A program made the position numbers and the translations under genes. A stretch of DNA of 24,572 nucleotides from JBELMB01 sp042088665 (GTDB lineage: Bacteria > Pseudomonadota > Alphaproteobacteria > Rhodobacterales > Rhodobacteraceae). Shown here piece after piece: positions 7,328 to 15,089 of the stretch. The notes beneath the pieces are model-generated. The model saw only the letters and a program-made list of their open reading frames with translations, was not told the DNA's origin and did no database searches. Each line of letters begins with the position of its first letter. The first letter of the stretch is position 1. The stretch spans positions 1 to 24,572 of the forward strand of contig JBELMB010000067.1 in NCBI GenBank assembly GCA_042088665.1, written 5' to 3'.

Positions 7328-8221
7328 ATGTCCCGCCCCCCCCTGAGAAAAGCCCCAACACTGGCACCAGCAAGGGTCCAGACCTTGGCCCAGACCTTGA
7401 CCCGCAAATTTTCCCTGGGCCTTGCCTTGCCGCTTGCCCTGTTGACCGCCGCACAGGTCCAGGCCGCAGACTGCATTACGTCCAAGGGGGCCTTTGGCGG
7501 CTATAAAACCGCCCTGGCCCAGCAAGCCCAGTCACGCGGCGTTGGCCAGCGCGGCTTGCAGGCCCTGCAATCGGCGCAACTGTCAGGCATCACATGGCGG
7601 TTTGAATCGCGCCCCTCCAGCCAGACGGGCGTGTCCTACCGCGATCCGGCAGAGTTCCTGGCAAAGCGCACCGGCGGCTCCGCGCAGGCCTTTGTCAACG
7701 CCACCCGGTCGCGGATCAAACGCAACGCAAATCTCTTTGCCGCGGTCGAGAAGCGCTTTGGCGTCCCCGCCAGCGTTCTGGGCGTCATCTGGGGGCTGGA
7801 AACAAGCTGGGGCGGCTACCTTGGCAAGACCTCCATCGTGGATGGGGCGGTGACGCTGGCCTCCTACTGCCGCCGCCACCCCCGGTTTGAACCCCACGCC
7901 GAGGCGGCGCTGGTCATGGTGGACCGCGGCATGATCACTGGCAGCACAAAGGGCGGGCCGTCGGGCGAGTTGGGGCACATGCAGTTCCTCGCTGGCAACT
8001 GGCTGCGCTATGGCGTGGATTTCAACGGTGACGGACAGGCGGACCCCTACCGCGCCGCGGATGCGCTGGCCTCTGCCGCAAACCTGCTGCGCCAGAACGG
8101 CTGGAAGGCAGGTCAGGCTTTTGGTGAAGGGACTGCGAACTTTCGTGCGCTGTCGGCCTGGAATGACAGCGGGAACTACCAACGGGCCATCGCCTATGCC
8201 GCCCAGCGCGTGGACGGCTGA
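7328..8221 (+). CDS. Lytic murein transglycosylase, MltB/SLT_2 family
   Basis: Predicted periplasmic enzyme that cleaves the MurNAc-GlcNAc bond of peptidoglycan with formation of 1,6-anhydroMurNAc. 297 residues. It has a long N-terminus ending in a signal peptide (hydrophobic LGLALPLALLTAAQ, likely cleavage after VQA near residue 47); no lipobox is evident. The catalytic glutamate is in GVIWGLETSWG (Glu158), corresponding to the ESxWG motif. The family block GELGHMQFLAGNWLRYGVDF near residue 220, then NGDGQADPYRAADALASAAN and LLRQNGW, confirms SLT_2. It lacks the C-terminal peptidoglycan-binding domain present in some relatives. ATG 7328 is preferred; an upstream start at 7265 gives an odd extension. 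The exact MltB subtype is uncertain. Confidence 0.88.
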   Translation: MSRPPLRKAPTLAPARVQTLAQTLTRKFSLGLALPLALLTAAQVQAADCITSKGAFGGYKTALAQQAQSRGVGQRGLQALQSAQLSGITWRFESRPSSQTGVSYRDPAEFLAKRTGGSAQAFVNATRSRIKRNANLFAAVEKRFGVPASVLGVIWGLETSWGGYLGKTSIVDGAVTLASYCRRHPRFEPHAEAALVMVDRGMITGSTKGGPSGELGHMQFLAGNWLRYGVDFNGDGQADPYRAADALASAANLLRQNGWKAGQAFGEGTANFRALSAWNDSGNYQRAIAYAAQRVDG

Positions 8222-8333
8222 CCGGTCCCGGGCCATGCCGGGGGGTTTGCGCTGGCAGCGGCCCCCACCAACCAAGCGCGTCGCATCTGGTGAAAACGCC
8301 GAGACGCGCCAAATTCACACGCGGCACGCGAGC

Positions 8334-8352
8334 GGTTAACCCAACGTTAACC
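8334..8352. promoter_or_regulatory. CtrA-type binding box, TTAAC-N6-TTAAC
   Basis: GGTTAAC (8334-8340), CCAAC, GTTAACC (8346-8352). This is a perfect 7-bp inverted repeat and also contains TTAAC (8336-8340), six bases, TTAAC (8347-8351), which fits the alphaproteobacterial CtrA consensus TTAA-N7-TTAAC exactly. It lies 119 bp before the ATG at 8470, in an AT-rich stretch with TTTTTATACG (8373-8382) as a possible -10 region. That CtrA actually binds here is inferred from the motif only. Confidence 0.6.
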
Positions 8353-8469
8353 AATAAGCACGTGCTGATGCATTTTTATACGCAAAAGAGCGCGATTTCG
8401 CCCCAAACGCACCAATTTTGACAGGCATTCCTTGCAAACGACCGCGCAAAGCGCATCCGAGGAATCGTC

Positions 8470-9255
8470 ATGTCCCTTGTAGAATATCCCTATGCCGGGC
8501 TGATTTTGCCCGATAGCCAAGATCTTGATCCTGGGCCCTACCTTGATACGGCGGCCAAGGTGCTGGCGCGTCTCGACGCCATTCCGGGTGCGGTTCCGCA
8601 CCGCTCCGCGCATGGATCAAAGGTCCTTGGGCGTCGCTACGGGGTCGTTGTCGTCCCCGAAGAAGACAGCGACTACGGCCCCAAGATGGTCATCGAAGTG
8701 ATCACCGTCAACGGCGAGATGCCGGACGAGGAAAAAGGCGCGCGGATCCTGTCGGATGTGGCGCTGGCCTGTCTGGACCATTCGAGCGCGGACATCCTTG
8801 AGTGGTACTCACCCGATGTGCTGCTCGACCGTGACGATTTCATTCGCCTGAGGTCCTATGTGTCCCCGCGCCGCATGATCGAGGTCGACGAAGAGACCGA
8901 AGACGCCTTGTTCGAGAATGAAAACATCACGCAGGGTGTGCGCGACAACCTTTATGGCGCGCCAACGCCGGTGCCGCTCGAAGAGCGCCCAACGGTCACC
9001 GATCGCCTTGCAAGATATCGCATCACGATGGCGCCGCAGTCCCCCGAACGACGCCGGCTGAGCGCGGCCGGATATCTGATCGCAGGGGCTTTGGGCGTGA
9101 TCTATTTCCCGATCGCGGTCTTTATCTACGTGATCTCGCTGGCACGCGGCATCGATTTCCGCCTCGTCAGCCAGGCCGTGGCCATCACTGCGCTGTTTGC
9201 AGCATTGTACAATGCGGACCGGCTCGGCCGTGTGATCGGCGCCCTCGTCAACTGA
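8470..9255 (+). CDS. Hypothetical protein with C-terminal membrane segments, 261 aa
   Basis: Not recognised. CGAGGAATCGTC before ATG 8470 supplies a ribosome binding site. Residues 1-195 are soluble and acidic (VVVVPEEDSDYGPKMVIEVI, DEETEDALFENENI). Residues of about 198-250 form two hydrophobic segments, AAGYLIAGALGVIYFPIAVF running into IYVISLARG, and VSQAVAITALFAALY, ending NADRLGRVIGALVN. The likely topology is a cytoplasmic N-domain anchored by two helices. It is convergent with the DUF3445 gene, 17 bp apart. The CtrA-type box upstream is the only hint of regulation. Other Roseobacter genomes probably carry it, but this was not tested. Confidence 0.75.
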   Translation: MSLVEYPYAGLILPDSQDLDPGPYLDTAAKVLARLDAIPGAVPHRSAHGSKVLGRRYGVVVVPEEDSDYGPKMVIEVITVNGEMPDEEKGARILSDVALACLDHSSADILEWYSPDVLLDRDDFIRLRSYVSPRRMIEVDEETEDALFENENITQGVRDNLYGAPTPVPLEERPTVTDRLARYRITMAPQSPERRRLSAAGYLIAGALGVIYFPIAVFIYVISLARGIDFRLVSQAVAITALFAALYNADRLGRVIGALVN

Positions 9256-9272
9256 CACAGGGGCGCTCCGGA

Positions 9273-10028
9273 TCAGGCGCCATGCGTCTCGACCTCAAGG
9301 GCCTCGGCGGCCTCGCGCAGCACGACATAGGTGTGGATCGAAAACACCACCGCCTGCGTGCGCGGGAGACGCACGAGGCACTGGCGCTCTGTCCGCAGGT
9401 AGGGCGCCGTGGCCCAATCGACCTTTGCCCGGCGCGCGGTCTCTGACCTCGGCTGAAAGAGCGTCGGGTCGTCGTAATACAGCGCATTGAAACGCCAGAG
9501 CGGTTTGTCTTCGCGGATCCCGTGAAAGAGACGCTGCACCCGCCGCTCGAGATCCCCTTCATAACCCTCGACGGGGCGATGAATGCCCAGCAGCGGTTTG
9601 CCGATCTTCTCGGCCAACATCCAGCTGGCGGGAAAGCACAAGACCGCCCCTGTCAGCGCATGCACCTCGCCGCGGGGCTGCATGAGGCACAGATCCTCCT
9701 GCACAATACACCCAAGCGTGGCCAGAGGATCGCTGCGGTCAAGGGGCACGCGCCGCCCGTCGGGGCAGAGCACATGATCCGCCGCGCGCGTGAATCCCGT
9801 CGGCAGATGTGCCAGCACCGTATCAAAGAGCTCTTGAGCCGCCTCTTCCGCCTCGGGCAGGACCGACAGCACCGCGTCGCGCTGGCTGCGCAAAAGATGC
9901 GCGCGCTCTGCCATTTGACCGGCATAGGCATCGTCTGCATGCAACCAGTCCGCCATGTCACAGGGGGCAATGCCCGGCAGGCGCGGTGCGGGTGACACGG
10001 AGTAGGGCAGGCTTTGCTGCAATATCAA
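9273..10028 (-). CDS. DUF3445 / heme-dependent oxidative N-demethylase-like protein
   Basis: 251 residues matching the DUF3445 family, which includes the catalytic heme-binding alpha subunit of heme-dependent oxidative N-demethylase (dimethylamine to methylamine plus formaldehyde in characterised members). Visible family blocks are LPYSVSPAPRLPGIAP, a DMADWLHADD segment, LVQED-type CIVQEDLCLMQPRGE, the hydrophobic LTGAVLCFPASWMLAEKIGK with the PLLGIHRPVEGYE segment, and LYLRTERQCL-like APYLRTERQCLVRLPRT with VVFSIHTYVV. The start is a TTG at 10028 (MILQQSLPY matches the family N-terminus) with GAGAGG nine bases upstream. No beta or gamma subunit genes are in the window, so the natural substrate is uncertain. 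It lies downstream of the RTX gene but is separated from it by a terminator. Confidence 0.83.
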   Translation of the reverse strand: MILQQSLPYSVSPAPRLPGIAPCDMADWLHADDAYAGQMAERAHLLRSQRDAVLSVLPEAEEAAQELFDTVLAHLPTGFTRAADHVLCPDGRRVPLDRSDPLATLGCIVQEDLCLMQPRGEVHALTGAVLCFPASWMLAEKIGKPLLGIHRPVEGYEGDLERRVQRLFHGIREDKPLWRFNALYYDDPTLFQPRSETARRAKVDWATAPYLRTERQCLVRLPRTQAVVFSIHTYVVLREAAEALEVETHGA

Positions 10029-10053
10029 ATGTCCGAACCTCTCATCCAGATAA

Positions 10054-10079
10054 CAAAAAACCCGCCGTTGCCGGCGGGT
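10054..10079 (-). terminator. Rho-independent terminator of the RTX gene
   Basis: Read on the minus strand: CCCGCCG (complement of 10072-10078), loop GCAA, CGGCGGG (complement of 10061-10067), then TTTTTT (complement of 10055-10060). The 7-bp GC stem and six-T tract 27 bp after the RTX stop make it a strong intrinsic terminator that isolates the RTX transcript from the DUF3445 gene downstream. Confidence 0.93.
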
Positions 10080-10104
10080 CCATTGTCAGGCCAATTCGGC
10101 CAAA

Positions 10105-12903
10105 TCAAAAGATGAAATCATCCGAAGAGAAGGTCGCAAAAGTACCGCCGGTCTGGATCTCCAACTGGTTGACGCCTGAATCGAAGATCACAAAAAGGCC
10201 CGGCCCTTCAATTATGGTGCCCGAGTTAAACAAATTGTAAGGAACCGTGCCGCTGAAGGCGCTGATGTCGATCAGGTCTATGCCGTCCTCGAAATCGGTG
10301 ATGACATCCACGCCGCCTTCGTAGATGAAAGTGTCGTAGTCGGCGCCCCCGGTCATCTGGTCGTCGCCCAGCCCCCCGTTCACGACATCCCGATGATCGC
10401 CGCCGTCCAGCGTGTCATTGCCCGTCCCGCCAAAGAGGGCGTCGTCGTCGTCTCCGCCATTGAGGACATCATCGTTCTCGTTTCCGCGCAGGGTGTCGAT
10501 GCCCGAGCCGCCGTTCAGCGTGTCGTTGCCTTCGTTGCCAGACAGGCTGTCACGTCCGCTGTTGCCCGCGATCACGTCATCGCCGAGGCCGCCGCCCAAT
10601 TCGTCATTGTCGCCGCCGCCGACCAGCAGGTCATTGCCTTCATCGCCAAAGAGCCGGTCATTGCCCGAGCCGCCGTAGATGGTGTCATTGTTCGCGCCGC
10701 CTTCGAGGAAGTCCATGCCAGCCAGACCGATGATCGCATCATTGCCTGCAAGCGCGTTGATATTGTCGCCCAGCGAAGTGCCGACAATGATGTCGTCTCC
10801 CGAGGTCGGACCACCCGCCACGACCGGTCCACCCTTTACGTCGTTATGGCGCAAGAGATCGACCAGATCGACGTTCTCCAGCACCGCGACAGTGCCGTTC
10901 GTGGTCGTGGCGGTCACATTCGCGCCCACCTGAGCCAGAGTGATGGTCCCCTGCCCCGTGACCATCAGCGTGTCCACGTTGACCTCGAAATCCGTGATCA
11001 CGTTGCCAAGATCGGTGGCGCCGTCGATGAGGAAGGTATCCGCGCCGCTGCCACCGGTCATGGTGTCCGCGCCCTCGCCGCCTTCGAGTGTGTCCTCCCC
11101 GGCGCCGCCATCCAGTTCGTCGTCGCCGGTGTTGCCTTGCAGCAGGTCAGAACCGCCAAGCCCGTTGACCGTATCGTTGCCACCCAGCGCATCGATGGTA
11201 TCCGCCACATCCGTGCCAGTGAGGAAGTCGCTGCCCGGGCTTGGAACACTCGGCGCGGCGATGCTGTCACCCAACAGGTTGGCGCCCAGCGTCAGATCGC
11301 TCACCAGCAGGTTGCGCAGCAGCACATCCTGCCCGCCCGCGGTCTGGATCAGCACGTCCGCGGCTTGTTGCGACAGGGTCAGTGCCCCGAGGCCCTGCAT
11401 GTCCAACTGGTCGGAGACGGCCGAGAAATCCACGATCTCGTTGCCGGTTTCGCTGTCCGACTGGATCCGGAACAGATCCGCATCGCTGCCGCCGCGCATC
11501 ACGTCAGCGCCTGCGCCATCCTCGATGGTGTCCGCGCCGCTGCCGCCGTTCAGGCTGTCGTCGCCTTCACCGCCACGCAGCAGGTCCTGCTGGCCACCGC
11601 CGACCAGCGTGTCATTGCCGGTTTCGCCATAAAGCGAGTCACTGCCGCTGCCGCCTTCGAGGACATCCCCCTCAGAGCCACCGCGCAGCATGTCATTGCC
11701 GGAATTGCCCTTGAGCGAATCCGCTCCGCTGTTGCCAATGAGAAGGTCGCCCCCGGCCCCGCCTTCCAGCGTATCGTCGCCGAGGCCACCGTAAAGGCTG
11801 TCGACACCGCTGTCGCCAAGCAGGCTGTCGTTGCCGCCTTCACCGATCAGGACATCGTTGCCGGTGCCGCCTTCCATGTGGTCGTCTTCGGTGCCGCCGC
11901 TGAGACGGTCATTGCCGGAGCCACCGGTCATGGTGTCATTGCCGGAGCCGCCGTACATCACGTCGCGGTCATCCTCGCCCGCCATGATGTCTGCACCCTC
12001 GTGACCGAACAGGATGTCGCTGCCGTCGCCACCCATCAGGCTGTCACCCTCCGAACCGCCAAGCAGCCGGTCATTGCCGCCGCCACCCAACAAGGTGTCG
12101 GCGCCCGCGTCGCCGCTCATCCAGTCGTTGCCCGTGCCGCCTTCGAGCTGGTCGTCGTCGTTGTAGCCGCGCAGGACGTCGTTGCCTTCGTCTCCCTGCA
12201 GGGTGTCGTTGCCCGCGCCACCGACCAGGGTGTCCGCACCCGCACCGCCCTCGGCAAAGTCATCGCCCGCCTGGCCAAAGATCTGGTCGTTGCCGCTGTT
12301 GCCTTCGACGGTGTCTGCGCCGTCGCCCGCGTCCATGTAATCGTCTCCGGCGCCGCCGACCATGCTGTCGTCACCAAAGCCCCCAGCGAGAAAGTCGTCA
12401 TCGCCCCCGCCATCCATGGTGTCATTGCCCTCGCCACCAAGGAGTTCGTCATAGCCCTGCTCGCCAGAAAGGTAATCGTCGCCGTCGTCCCCCATGAGGG
12501 TGTCGTTGTCGAACCCACCGAACAGGCGGTCGTTGTCATCGCCCCCCAACAGGGTGTCATTGCCCAGACCGCCAAGCAGCGTGTCGCGCCCCTCCTGCCC
12601 GGACAGCAGGTCCGACCCGCGTTCACCGATCAGGCTGTCGTTGCCCTTGCCACCCAGCAAGCGGTCGGACTGGTTGCCCCCGTCCAGCGTGTCATCGTGA
12701 TCGCCACCGATCAGCGTGTCCGCATCGTCCCCGCCCAAAAGCGAATCCGAGCCCGCGCCGCCGTGGATCGTGTCCCGTCCCGCGTCGCCAAAGACCGTGT
12801 CATTGCCTTGCAGCCCGGCGTAGCTGTCATTGCCCGCCAGCAGGTCGATGACATCATCAAACGGGGTTCCAATCAGGGTGTCGTCAAAAATCGTTGCAGG
12901 CAT
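10105..12903 (-). CDS. Giant RTX calcium-binding protein (type I-secreted)
   Basis: About 932 residues, nearly all glycine-aspartate nonapeptide repeats (GGxGxDxLx) that fold into calcium-bound parallel beta-rolls after export. Residues 22-471 are 50 consecutive nonapeptides without a break. A spacer with EIVDFSAVSDQLDMQG follows, then about 7 repeats ending ADTFLI and VITDFEVNVDTL, a further spacer, then about 16 repeats ending YDTFIYEGGVDVITDFEDGI, and a C-terminus FSSDDFIF. The three [IV]xDF segments resemble the serralysin C-terminal/RTX capping motif. No signal peptide and no catalytic domain are seen, so a structural, surface or adhesive role is more likely than an enzyme. ATG 12903 (MPATIFDDTLIGT) has AGGA just upstream; the longer frame from 12981 runs through a dyad and is unlikely. 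No ABC/MFP export genes are in the window. Confidence 0.92.
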   Translation of the reverse strand: MPATIFDDTLIGTPFDDVIDLLAGNDSYAGLQGNDTVFGDAGRDTIHGGAGSDSLLGGDDADTLIGGDHDDTLDGGNQSDRLLGGKGNDSLIGERGSDLLSGQEGRDTLLGGLGNDTLLGGDDNDRLFGGFDNDTLMGDDGDDYLSGEQGYDELLGGEGNDTMDGGGDDDFLAGGFGDDSMVGGAGDDYMDAGDGADTVEGNSGNDQIFGQAGDDFAEGGAGADTLVGGAGNDTLQGDEGNDVLRGYNDDDQLEGGTGNDWMSGDAGADTLLGGGGNDRLLGGSEGDSLMGGDGSDILFGHEGADIMAGEDDRDVMYGGSGNDTMTGGSGNDRLSGGTEDDHMEGGTGNDVLIGEGGNDSLLGDSGVDSLYGGLGDDTLEGGAGGDLLIGNSGADSLKGNSGNDMLRGGSEGDVLEGGSGSDSLYGETGNDTLVGGGQQDLLRGGEGDDSLNGGSGADTIEDGAGADVMRGGSDADLFRIQSDSETGNEIVDFSAVSDQLDMQGLGALTLSQQAADVLIQTAGGQDVLLRNLLVSDLTLGANLLGDSIAAPSVPSPGSDFLTGTDVADTIDALGGNDTVNGLGGSDLLQGNTGDDELDGGAGEDTLEGGEGADTMTGGSGADTFLIDGATDLGNVITDFEVNVDTLMVTGQGTITLAQVGANVTATTTNGTVAVLENVDLVDLLRHNDVKGGPVVAGGPTSGDDIIVGTSLGDNINALAGNDAIIGLAGMDFLEGGANNDTIYGGSGNDRLFGDEGNDLLVGGGDNDELGGGLGDDVIAGNSGRDSLSGNEGNDTLNGGSGIDTLRGNENDDVLNGGDDDDALFGGTGNDTLDGGDHRDVVNGGLGDDQMTGGADYDTFIYEGGVDVITDFEDGIDLIDISAFSGTVPYNLFNSGTIIEGPGLFVIFDSGVNQLEIQTGGTFATFSSDDFIF
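11491..12840 (-). repeat. 50 tandem 27-bp units encoding RTX nonapeptides
   Basis: The 1350 bases encode exactly 50 in-register nine-residue repeats (residues 22-471 of the RTX protein) with no insertion or deletion. Position 5 of each unit is Asp with no exception that I saw. Units are divergent at DNA level (many synonymous changes) rather than identical copies, so the array is old and under selection. Its strong codon periodicity keeps an antisense frame open, which produces a long false reading frame on the plus strand. Confidence 0.85.
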
Positions 12904-12960
12904 GTCAAATCCTCGTCGCAGCAATGCCGTCGTCGCTCTTGGCGGCGCACACGCACGGGT

Positions 12961-12981
12961 TTGGCCATACCGGATGGCCAA
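12961..12981. promoter_or_regulatory. Perfect 8-bp inverted repeat upstream of the RTX gene
   Basis: TTGGCCAT (12961-12968), ACCGG, ATGGCCAA (12974-12981). The dyad centre is 68 bp before the RTX start. It may be an operator or a hairpin in the RTX mRNA leader; no known regulator motif is recognised. Confidence 0.45.
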
Positions 12982-13211
12982 GGGTTCCGTTCATGTCTCG
13001 TTTATGTACCCCCCAAGGTACGCTCTCTTGCGGCGCCCCCCAGCGCCGTGGCCCCGTGTCCCGGCAAGTCGACAGGGCCAAGGATGGCTTAGGCCGACGC
13101 GCAGGCTTTGGGAAACCCCCCGTTCAAATTGCGGCAAATTTTGCCAAAATCGCCATTATTCGCGGGTTACCGGTTTCGCGTGCTGCAACAACCTTTTTGA
13201 CAGGGCCCCGA

Positions 13212-13240
13212 TTGTTGATGCGCCTTCAGCGCAATAACCA
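13212..13240. promoter_or_regulatory. Candidate operator dyad upstream of dddP
   Basis: A core TGCGC-CTTCA-GCGCA (13219-13233) is flanked by partly symmetric TTGTT on the left and AACCA on the right. The dyad begins ten bases after the TTGACA at 13197-13202. Size and partial symmetry would suit a dimeric regulator of the LysR or GntR type, but no such regulator gene is adjacent. Confidence 0.35.
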
Positions 13241-13396
13241 CGATCGGTTCGAATCAACCCGGCAAAGTGACAAAATCGAGGCAAACGCCCCGCGGCATCC
13301 TTTGGGATGGCCAAAACGCGACCTGCGCCGTTCGCAGACAGGCGCGCAGGACCACAGGGGCGATGACTTCATATACCCGAGCTGAGGAGGTCAGGC

Positions 13397-14740
13397 ATGA
13401 ACACCCACTATCGCGACACCCGCAAGATCGACCCCACCATGGGTGCCCTGATCGGCGACAACACCCCGAACGACATGAACAGGATCGAGATCGGACCGAC
13501 CCGGCTGGCCTATAATGAATGGGCCGCCGCGGGGCTGGAACTGCCGGATCTGCAGGCCATGCGGCGCTACCGCCTGCAACGTCTGACGGACCACATCGTG
13601 GCGCGCGACTATGCCGGATTGCTGGTCTTTGATCCGCTGAACATCCGCTATGCCAGCGACTCGACCAACATGCAGCTGTGGAACACGCACAACCCGTTCC
13701 GGGCGCTGATGGTCTGCGCCGATGGCTACATGGTGATCTGGGACTACAAGAACGCGCCCTTCCTGTCCTCGTTCAATCCGCTTGTACGCGAGGCACGCTC
13801 CGGTGCGGATCTGTTCTATTTCGACCGGGGCGACAAGGTCGATGTCGCCGCCGATGCCTTCTCCAACGAGGTGCGCCAACTGCTCGAAGAGCACGCCCCC
13901 GGCAACAAGCGGCTGGCCGTGGACAAGGTCATGCTGCACGGGCTGCGCGCACTGGAGGCGCAGGGCTTTGAGGTCATGGAAGGCGAAGAAGTCACCGAAA
14001 AGGCCCGCTCCATCAAGGGTCCGGATGAGATCAAGGCCATGCGTTGCGCCATACACTCCTGCGAAAGCGCCTGCCACGAGATGGAGCGCTATGCGCGCGA
14101 AGAGATCCCCGGTGGCGAGATCAGCGAAGATGACGTCTGGGCGGTTCTGCACGCGGAGAACATCCGCCGCGGTGGCGAATGGATCGAAACGCGACTGCTG
14201 ACCTCCGGGCCGCGCACCAATCCGTGGTTTCAGGAATGTGGCGGCCGGATCATCCAGAACAATGAAATCCTCGCCTTCGACACGGATCTGGTGGGGGCTT
14301 ACGGGCTGTGCTGTGACATCTCCCGCACGTGGTGGATCGGGGATCTCCCCGCGCGGCCGGACATGATCGATGCCATGCGCCATGGGCATGAACACATCAT
14401 GACCAACATGGAGATGCTCAAGCCCGGCGTGATGATCCCGGAGCTGTCGCGCAACACCCATGTGTTGCGTCCCGAGTTCCAGAAGCAGAAATACGGCTGC
14501 CTGATGCACGGCGTGGGCCTGTGTGACGAGTGGCCGCTGGTGGCCTATCCCGACAAGATGGTCGAGGGCGCGTTTGACTATCCGCTCGAACCCGGCATGA
14601 CCCTCTGCGTAGAGGCGCTGGTCGGGACCGAGGGGGGGGATTTCTCGATCAAGCTCGAAGATCAGGTGCTGATCACCGAGGACGGATACGAGAACCTGAC
14701 GGTCTACCCCTACGACCCACGACTGATGGGAGAGGTCTGA
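13397..14740 (+). CDS. dddP: DMSP lyase DddP (M24 metallopeptidase fold)
   Basis: Cleaves dimethylsulfoniopropionate to dimethyl sulfide and acrylate in the cytoplasm, using two metal ions on a pita-bread fold derived from the M24 peptidases. The length, 447 residues, equals that of characterised Roseobacter DddP. Metal ligands known from the Ruegeria lacuscaerulensis enzyme are all present at the same numbers: Asp295 and Asp297 (ILAFDTDLVG), Asp307 (GLCCDISRTWW), His371 (GCLMHGVGLCDEWP), Glu406 and Glu421. The proposed catalytic base Asp377 is in the same HGVGLCDEW segment. GAGGAGG at 13384-13390 is an ideal ribosome binding site for ATG 13397. It is monocistronic in this window, divergent from the RTX gene; no DMSP transporter (BCCT) or acrylate pathway gene is adjacent. 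Confidence 0.97.
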   Translation: MNTHYRDTRKIDPTMGALIGDNTPNDMNRIEIGPTRLAYNEWAAAGLELPDLQAMRRYRLQRLTDHIVARDYAGLLVFDPLNIRYASDSTNMQLWNTHNPFRALMVCADGYMVIWDYKNAPFLSSFNPLVREARSGADLFYFDRGDKVDVAADAFSNEVRQLLEEHAPGNKRLAVDKVMLHGLRALEAQGFEVMEGEEVTEKARSIKGPDEIKAMRCAIHSCESACHEMERYAREEIPGGEISEDDVWAVLHAENIRRGGEWIETRLLTSGPRTNPWFQECGGRIIQNNEILAFDTDLVGAYGLCCDISRTWWIGDLPARPDMIDAMRHGHEHIMTNMEMLKPGVMIPELSRNTHVLRPEFQKQKYGCLMHGVGLCDEWPLVAYPDKMVEGAFDYPLEPGMTLCVEALVGTEGGDFSIKLEDQVLITEDGYENLTVYPYDPRLMGEV

Positions 14741-15089
14741 CGCGATACAGCGGCGATCTGACGGCCATCACCATGCGTGGCACATGGCGCAAGGTTGCCG
14801 GGGAGTCCGGCGTCGCTTTGCCAAGCCGTCTGTATCTAGGGCCCGGATCAACAGGACCGCGAGGCAACACCCGGGCTTGACGCCCCAGCCCAAGGACTGC
14901 GGTCAAATGCGCTTGGGTGAACGCCTCTGAGCGTGGCCAAGTCGCTTGTCCCGCGGCCTCTGCGCCGCACCTCGCTGACCGGGTTTCACGAAGTCCGGCA
15001 GCCCTGTTCACTGGCCCCGGTCACTGGCCCCGGTCACTGGCCCCGGTCACTGGCCCCGGTCACTGGCCGCTTGGCTCACGCCACCGGGG
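14741..15089. other. 349-bp convergent intergenic region after dddP
   Basis: No gene is seen. There is no good terminator for dddP: a GCCCGG…CCGGGC pairing near 14845-14880 has a long loop and no T-tract. The right-hand third is occupied by the 13-bp tandem array at 15008-15068 described separately. Confidence 0.5.
15008..15068. repeat. 13-bp tandem repeat array (4.7 copies)
   Basis: TCACTGGCCCCGG is repeated head-to-tail without a mismatch at 15008, 15021, 15034 and 15047, with a partial copy TCACTGGCC at 15060-15068. A detached copy TCACTGGCCCCG lies at 15090-15101. The first three bases of that copy are the complement of the NUDIX stop codon, so the last codons and TGA of the NUDIX gene are themselves one repeat unit. 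This suggests that the array grew from the 3' end of the gene. Perfect identity implies recent, slippage-prone expansion. Confidence 0.92.

Larger units (their letters stand above)
12904..13396. other. 493-bp divergent intergenic region between the RTX gene and dddP
   Basis: Non-coding by eye, and it must hold both promoters. It carries three ordered dyads: TTGGCCAT-N5-ATGGCCAA at 12961-12981, GGCAAA-T-TTTGCC at 13133-13145, and TGCGC-N5-GCGCA at 13219-13233 inside a wider imperfect dyad. A short GTACC-N6-GGTAC lies at 13006-13021. TTGACA at 13197-13202 is a perfect -35 hexamer, but no matching -10 is found at the right distance. GAGGAGG (13384-13390) is the dddP ribosome binding site. Confidence 0.6.

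Noticed and set aside
10105..12903. RTX repeats as a CRISPR array
   Set aside because: The 27-bp period is coding and its units vary throughout. There is no alternation of identical repeats and unique spacers.
12904..12981. An N-terminal extension of the RTX protein from a start at 12981
   Set aside because: The added residues are Arg/Ala-rich and unlike an RTX N-terminus, and the start lies in an inverted repeat. ATG 12903 has AGGA upstream and begins the natural domain.
10393..13092. An 899-codon open frame on the plus strand opposite the RTX gene
   Set aside because: It is a shadow of the 27-bp RTX repeats: the regular Gly/Asp codons on the minus strand read as Val, Ala and Ile repeats in the antisense frame. 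No domain or ribosome binding site supports it.
13197..13202. TTGACA as the -35 of a dddP promoter
   Set aside because: The hexamer is perfect, but no acceptable -10 occurs 16-18 bases downstream, and it is about 195 bp from the dddP start.
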